Made by a program: the position numbers and the translations under genes | DNA from: Anaerolineae bacterium | GTDB taxonomy: Bacteria; Chloroflexota; Anaerolineae; Anaerolineales; Villigracilaceae | Assembly (NCBI GenBank): GCA_017303655.1 | Contig: JAFLCE010000042.1 | Location: 1 to 35,165, forward strand | Direction of reading: 5' to 3' | Length of the DNA stretch: 35,165 nucleotides | The notes under the pieces: generated by a model | Databases searched by the model: none | Told to the model about the DNA's origin: nothing | The model's input: the letters and a program-made list of their open reading frames with translations, nothing else | Shown here: piece by piece, positions 33,437 to 35,165 of the stretch | Numbering within the stretch: the first letter of the stretch is position 1 | How the letters are laid out: the number at the start of each line of letters is the position of its first letter

Positions 33437-34492
33437 ATGCCAAATACCAAACCCCGTTTATTAACCGGCGACCGCCCTACAGGACGACTGCATCTCGGAC
33501 ATTACGTCGGCTCGCTCTCGAACCGCGTGCGGTTGCAGCACCAATACGACTCCTTCTTCATCATCGCGGACTTGCACACGCTGACCACCAAACCTGAGCG
33601 TGAATACATCAAAGAGATTCCAACCTTCATCCGCGAAATTGTTTTGGACTATCTCGCCGTCGGTATTGACCCAAACGTCAGCACCATCTTTGTGCAATCG
33701 GCTGTGCCTGAAACCTATCAGTTGAATTTGCTCTTTGAAATGCTTGTCACCGTTCCGCGTTTGGAGCGTATGCCCACTCTCAAAGACATGGCACGTGATG
33801 CCAACATGGATTCCATGCCATTCGGTCTACTCGGTTATCCCGTTCTGCAAGCCGTGGACATTCTCCTTCCGCGCGCGCAAGCCGTCCCTGTGGGGCGCGA
33901 CAACCAATCGCATGTCGAACTCGCCCGCGAGATGGCACGCCGCTTCAACAAGCTCTACGGCGAAGTTTTCCCCGAACCCGAATCCATCATTGGTGATGTT
34001 CCGCTTTTGGTTGGCACGGACGGACAAAGCAAAATGTCCAAGTCGCTCAACAATGCCATCTATCTCTCTGATGACGCAGAGACGGTCAAGCAAAAGGTGA
34101 TGAACATGTACACCGACCCGAAGCGACTCCGCGCCACTGACCCTGGGACGGTCGAAGGCAATCCCGTCTTCATCTATCATGATGCATTCAATCCCTCCTA
34201 CGCCGAAGTGGACGACCTCAAGGAACGTTATCGTCAGGGCAAAGTCGGCGACGTGGAAGTCAAAGAAAAACTTGCCCGCGCCATCAACAACTTCCTCGAA
34301 CCCATTCGCGAAAAACGTGCCTATTTCCTCGCCCATCCCATGATTCCGCGCGACGTCCTCGCCAACGGTATCCGCCGCATGCAAGCCGAAGCCAAACAGA
34401 CCATGGAACTCGTCCGCGAGAAAACAGGCTTGTCCTACTCGCTCGATTTGTTTACCGACGAGATTGACATCTTCGGAGAGTTTGACGGATAA
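33437..34492 (+). CDS. trpS: Tryptophan-tRNA ligase
   Basis: A 351-residue class I aminoacyl-tRNA synthetase that charges tRNA-Trp. The HIGH-type motif is HLGH (19-22) and the KMSKS motif is exact (199-203). Other family features are [25 protein letters not shown], the PALQA-type helix in [11 protein letters not shown] and [13 protein letters not shown]. It has no N-terminal extension. Its position between trpE and trpG is unusual. Under the T-box, both synthesis and charging would rise when tRNA-Trp is uncharged. Confidence 0.96.
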   Translation: MPNTKPRLLTGDRPTGRLHLGHYVGSLSNRVRLQHQYDSFFIIADLHTLTTKPEREYIKEIPTFIREIVLDYLAVGIDPNVSTIFVQSAVPETYQLNLLFEMLVTVPRLERMPTLKDMARDANMDSMPFGLLGYPVLQAVDILLPRAQAVPVGRDNQSHVELAREMARRFNKLYGEVFPEPESIIGDVPLLVGTDGQSKMSKSLNNAIYLSDDAETVKQKVMNMYTDPKRLRATDPGTVEGNPVFIYHDAFNPSYAEVDDLKERYRQGKVGDVEVKEKLARAINNFLEPIREKRAYFLAHPMIPRDVLANGIRRMQAEAKQTMELVREKTGLSYSLDLFTDEIDIFGEFDG

Positions 34493-34501
34493 ATAAAGTT
34501 T

Positions 34502-34555
34502 GCAGGTTTTCAAGTTGAAACGTTAGAAAGTTTTTAACTTAACTTTCTAACCTGC
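34502..34555. repeat. Palindromic low-complexity repeat between trpS and trpG
   Basis: GTTAGAAAGTT (34522-34532) and its exact complement AACTTTCTAAC (34541-34551) enclose 8 bases. GCAGG (34502-34506) and CCTGC (34551-34555) can close an outer stem. Words of the type CTTTCAAAC/GAAAGTTT recur around it. Confidence 0.7.
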
Positions 34556-34590
34556 TAACCTTCAAACTTTCAAACCGAAAGGCATTCAAC

Positions 34591-35165
34591 ATGTTAGTAC
34601 TCATAGATAACTACGACTCATTCACCTACAATCTCGTTCAATACTTCGGCGAACTCGGCGCGGACATTCGCGTCTACCGTAACGACCAGATTTCGCTGAA
34701 CGAACTGATTGCCCTCAAGCCCGACCACCTTGTCATCTCGCCTGGTCCAGGCGAACCGCTCAAAGACGGCGGCGTCTCACCCGAAGCCGTCAAATACTTC
34801 ACGGGTAAAGTCCCCGTGCTCGGTGTCTGCCTCGGGCATCAATGTCTTGGCGCCATCTACGGCGGCAAAGTGGACCGTGCTCCGCGCCTCATGCACGGCA
34901 AGACCTCGCCCGTCAAACACAATCAACAGGGCATCTTCAAAGACATCCCCACCCCCTTTGAAGCCATGCGCTATCACTCGCTCGTTGTCTACGAGCCGAT
35001 TCCCGCCGAACTCGAAGTCATCGCCCAGACCGACGAAGGCGAAGTGATGGGACTCAAGCACAAGCAGCATCCGACTTACGGCGTGCAATTCCATCCCGAG
35101 TTGATCCTGACCGAGCACGGCAAGCAATTGCTCAAGAATTTTCTTGATATCAAGATCGCGCCTCC
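34591..35165 (+). CDS. trpG: Anthranilate synthase component II, glutamine amidotransferase (3' partial)
   Basis: TrpG hydrolyses glutamine and passes ammonia to TrpE. The 191 codons visible are nearly full length; the stop lies beyond the window. The catalytic Cys80 is in GVCLGHQ, with His168 and Glu170 in GVQFHPE. The oxyanion/glutamine-site region is SPGPGEP and the substrate-recognition segment is RYHSLVV. Start ATG 34591 has AAAGG upstream. The end, KNFLDIKIAPP, suggests either a stand-alone protein close to its stop or a linker to a fused domain; this cannot be decided here. Confidence 0.95.
   Translation, partial: MLVLIDNYDSFTYNLVQYFGELGADIRVYRNDQISLNELIALKPDHLVISPGPGEPLKDGGVSPEAVKYFTGKVPVLGVCLGHQCLGAIYGGKVDRAPRLMHGKTSPVKHNQQGIFKDIPTPFEAMRYHSLVVYEPIPAELEVIAQTDEGEVMGLKHKQHPTYGVQFHPELILTEHGKQLLKNFLDIKIAP

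Overview
The window looks like a chromosomal segment of an Anaerolineae-type member of the Chloroflexota. That placement rests on gene content: upper mevalonate-pathway genes of archaeal/Chloroflexi type, a giant MalT-like LuxR regulator, Thr/Pro-linked lipoproteins typical of a single-membrane cell, and low-complexity heptamer and palindromic repeats in the gaps. It is inferred from sequence character, not from a database search. I see no rRNA, tRNA, CRISPR array, transposase or phage gene.

Layout. Positions 1-2836 are the end of a surface-polysaccharide cluster: a WecA/MraY-type phosphoglycosyltransferase, cut at the left edge, and a heparinase II/III-like protein. A MalT-like LuxR regulator follows (2829-5507), then three lipoproteins (5588-8986). 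Positions 9054-11833 hold a membrane protein, a beta-solenoid DUF4097 protein, and an ECF sigma factor with its probable membrane anti-sigma factor. Positions 11873-22450 are a long minus-strand block. It carries a thiolase homologue lacking catalytic residues, HMG-CoA synthase and class II HMG-CoA reductase, interleaved with a CE7 esterase, a HAD phosphatase, an EamA transporter, a metallophosphoesterase, an organomercurial-lyase-like gene and a YgeY-type M20 hydrolase. Positions 22532-26033 hold an orphan NarL-type sensor kinase and dnaA. Positions 26096-28126 are a minus-strand operon of marR, a haloalkane-dehalogenase-like hydrolase and a conserved protein. Next come a membrane diguanylate cyclase, an SNase-fold nuclease and an AT-rich orphan. 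The right end is a tryptophan operon, trpE-trpS-trpG, behind a T-box leader with a UGG specifier.

The most notable feature is the organomercurial-lyase-like gene at 19275-19943. An in-frame TGA sits exactly where MerB has its catalytic Cys159. It is followed directly by a hairpin with a GGUC apical loop, which fits a bacterial SECIS element. I read it as a selenoprotein, Cys89/Asp92/Sec150. Its upstream neighbour belongs to the YgeY hydrolase family, known in other genomes as selenium-metabolism-linked.

Other points: three different intergenic-type repeats lie in frame inside the heparinase-like gene, and one recurs between the T-box terminator and trpE. A pseudo-thiolase lies near HMG-CoA synthase. 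The sigma-factor gene and marR both have promoters that predict leaderless mRNAs.
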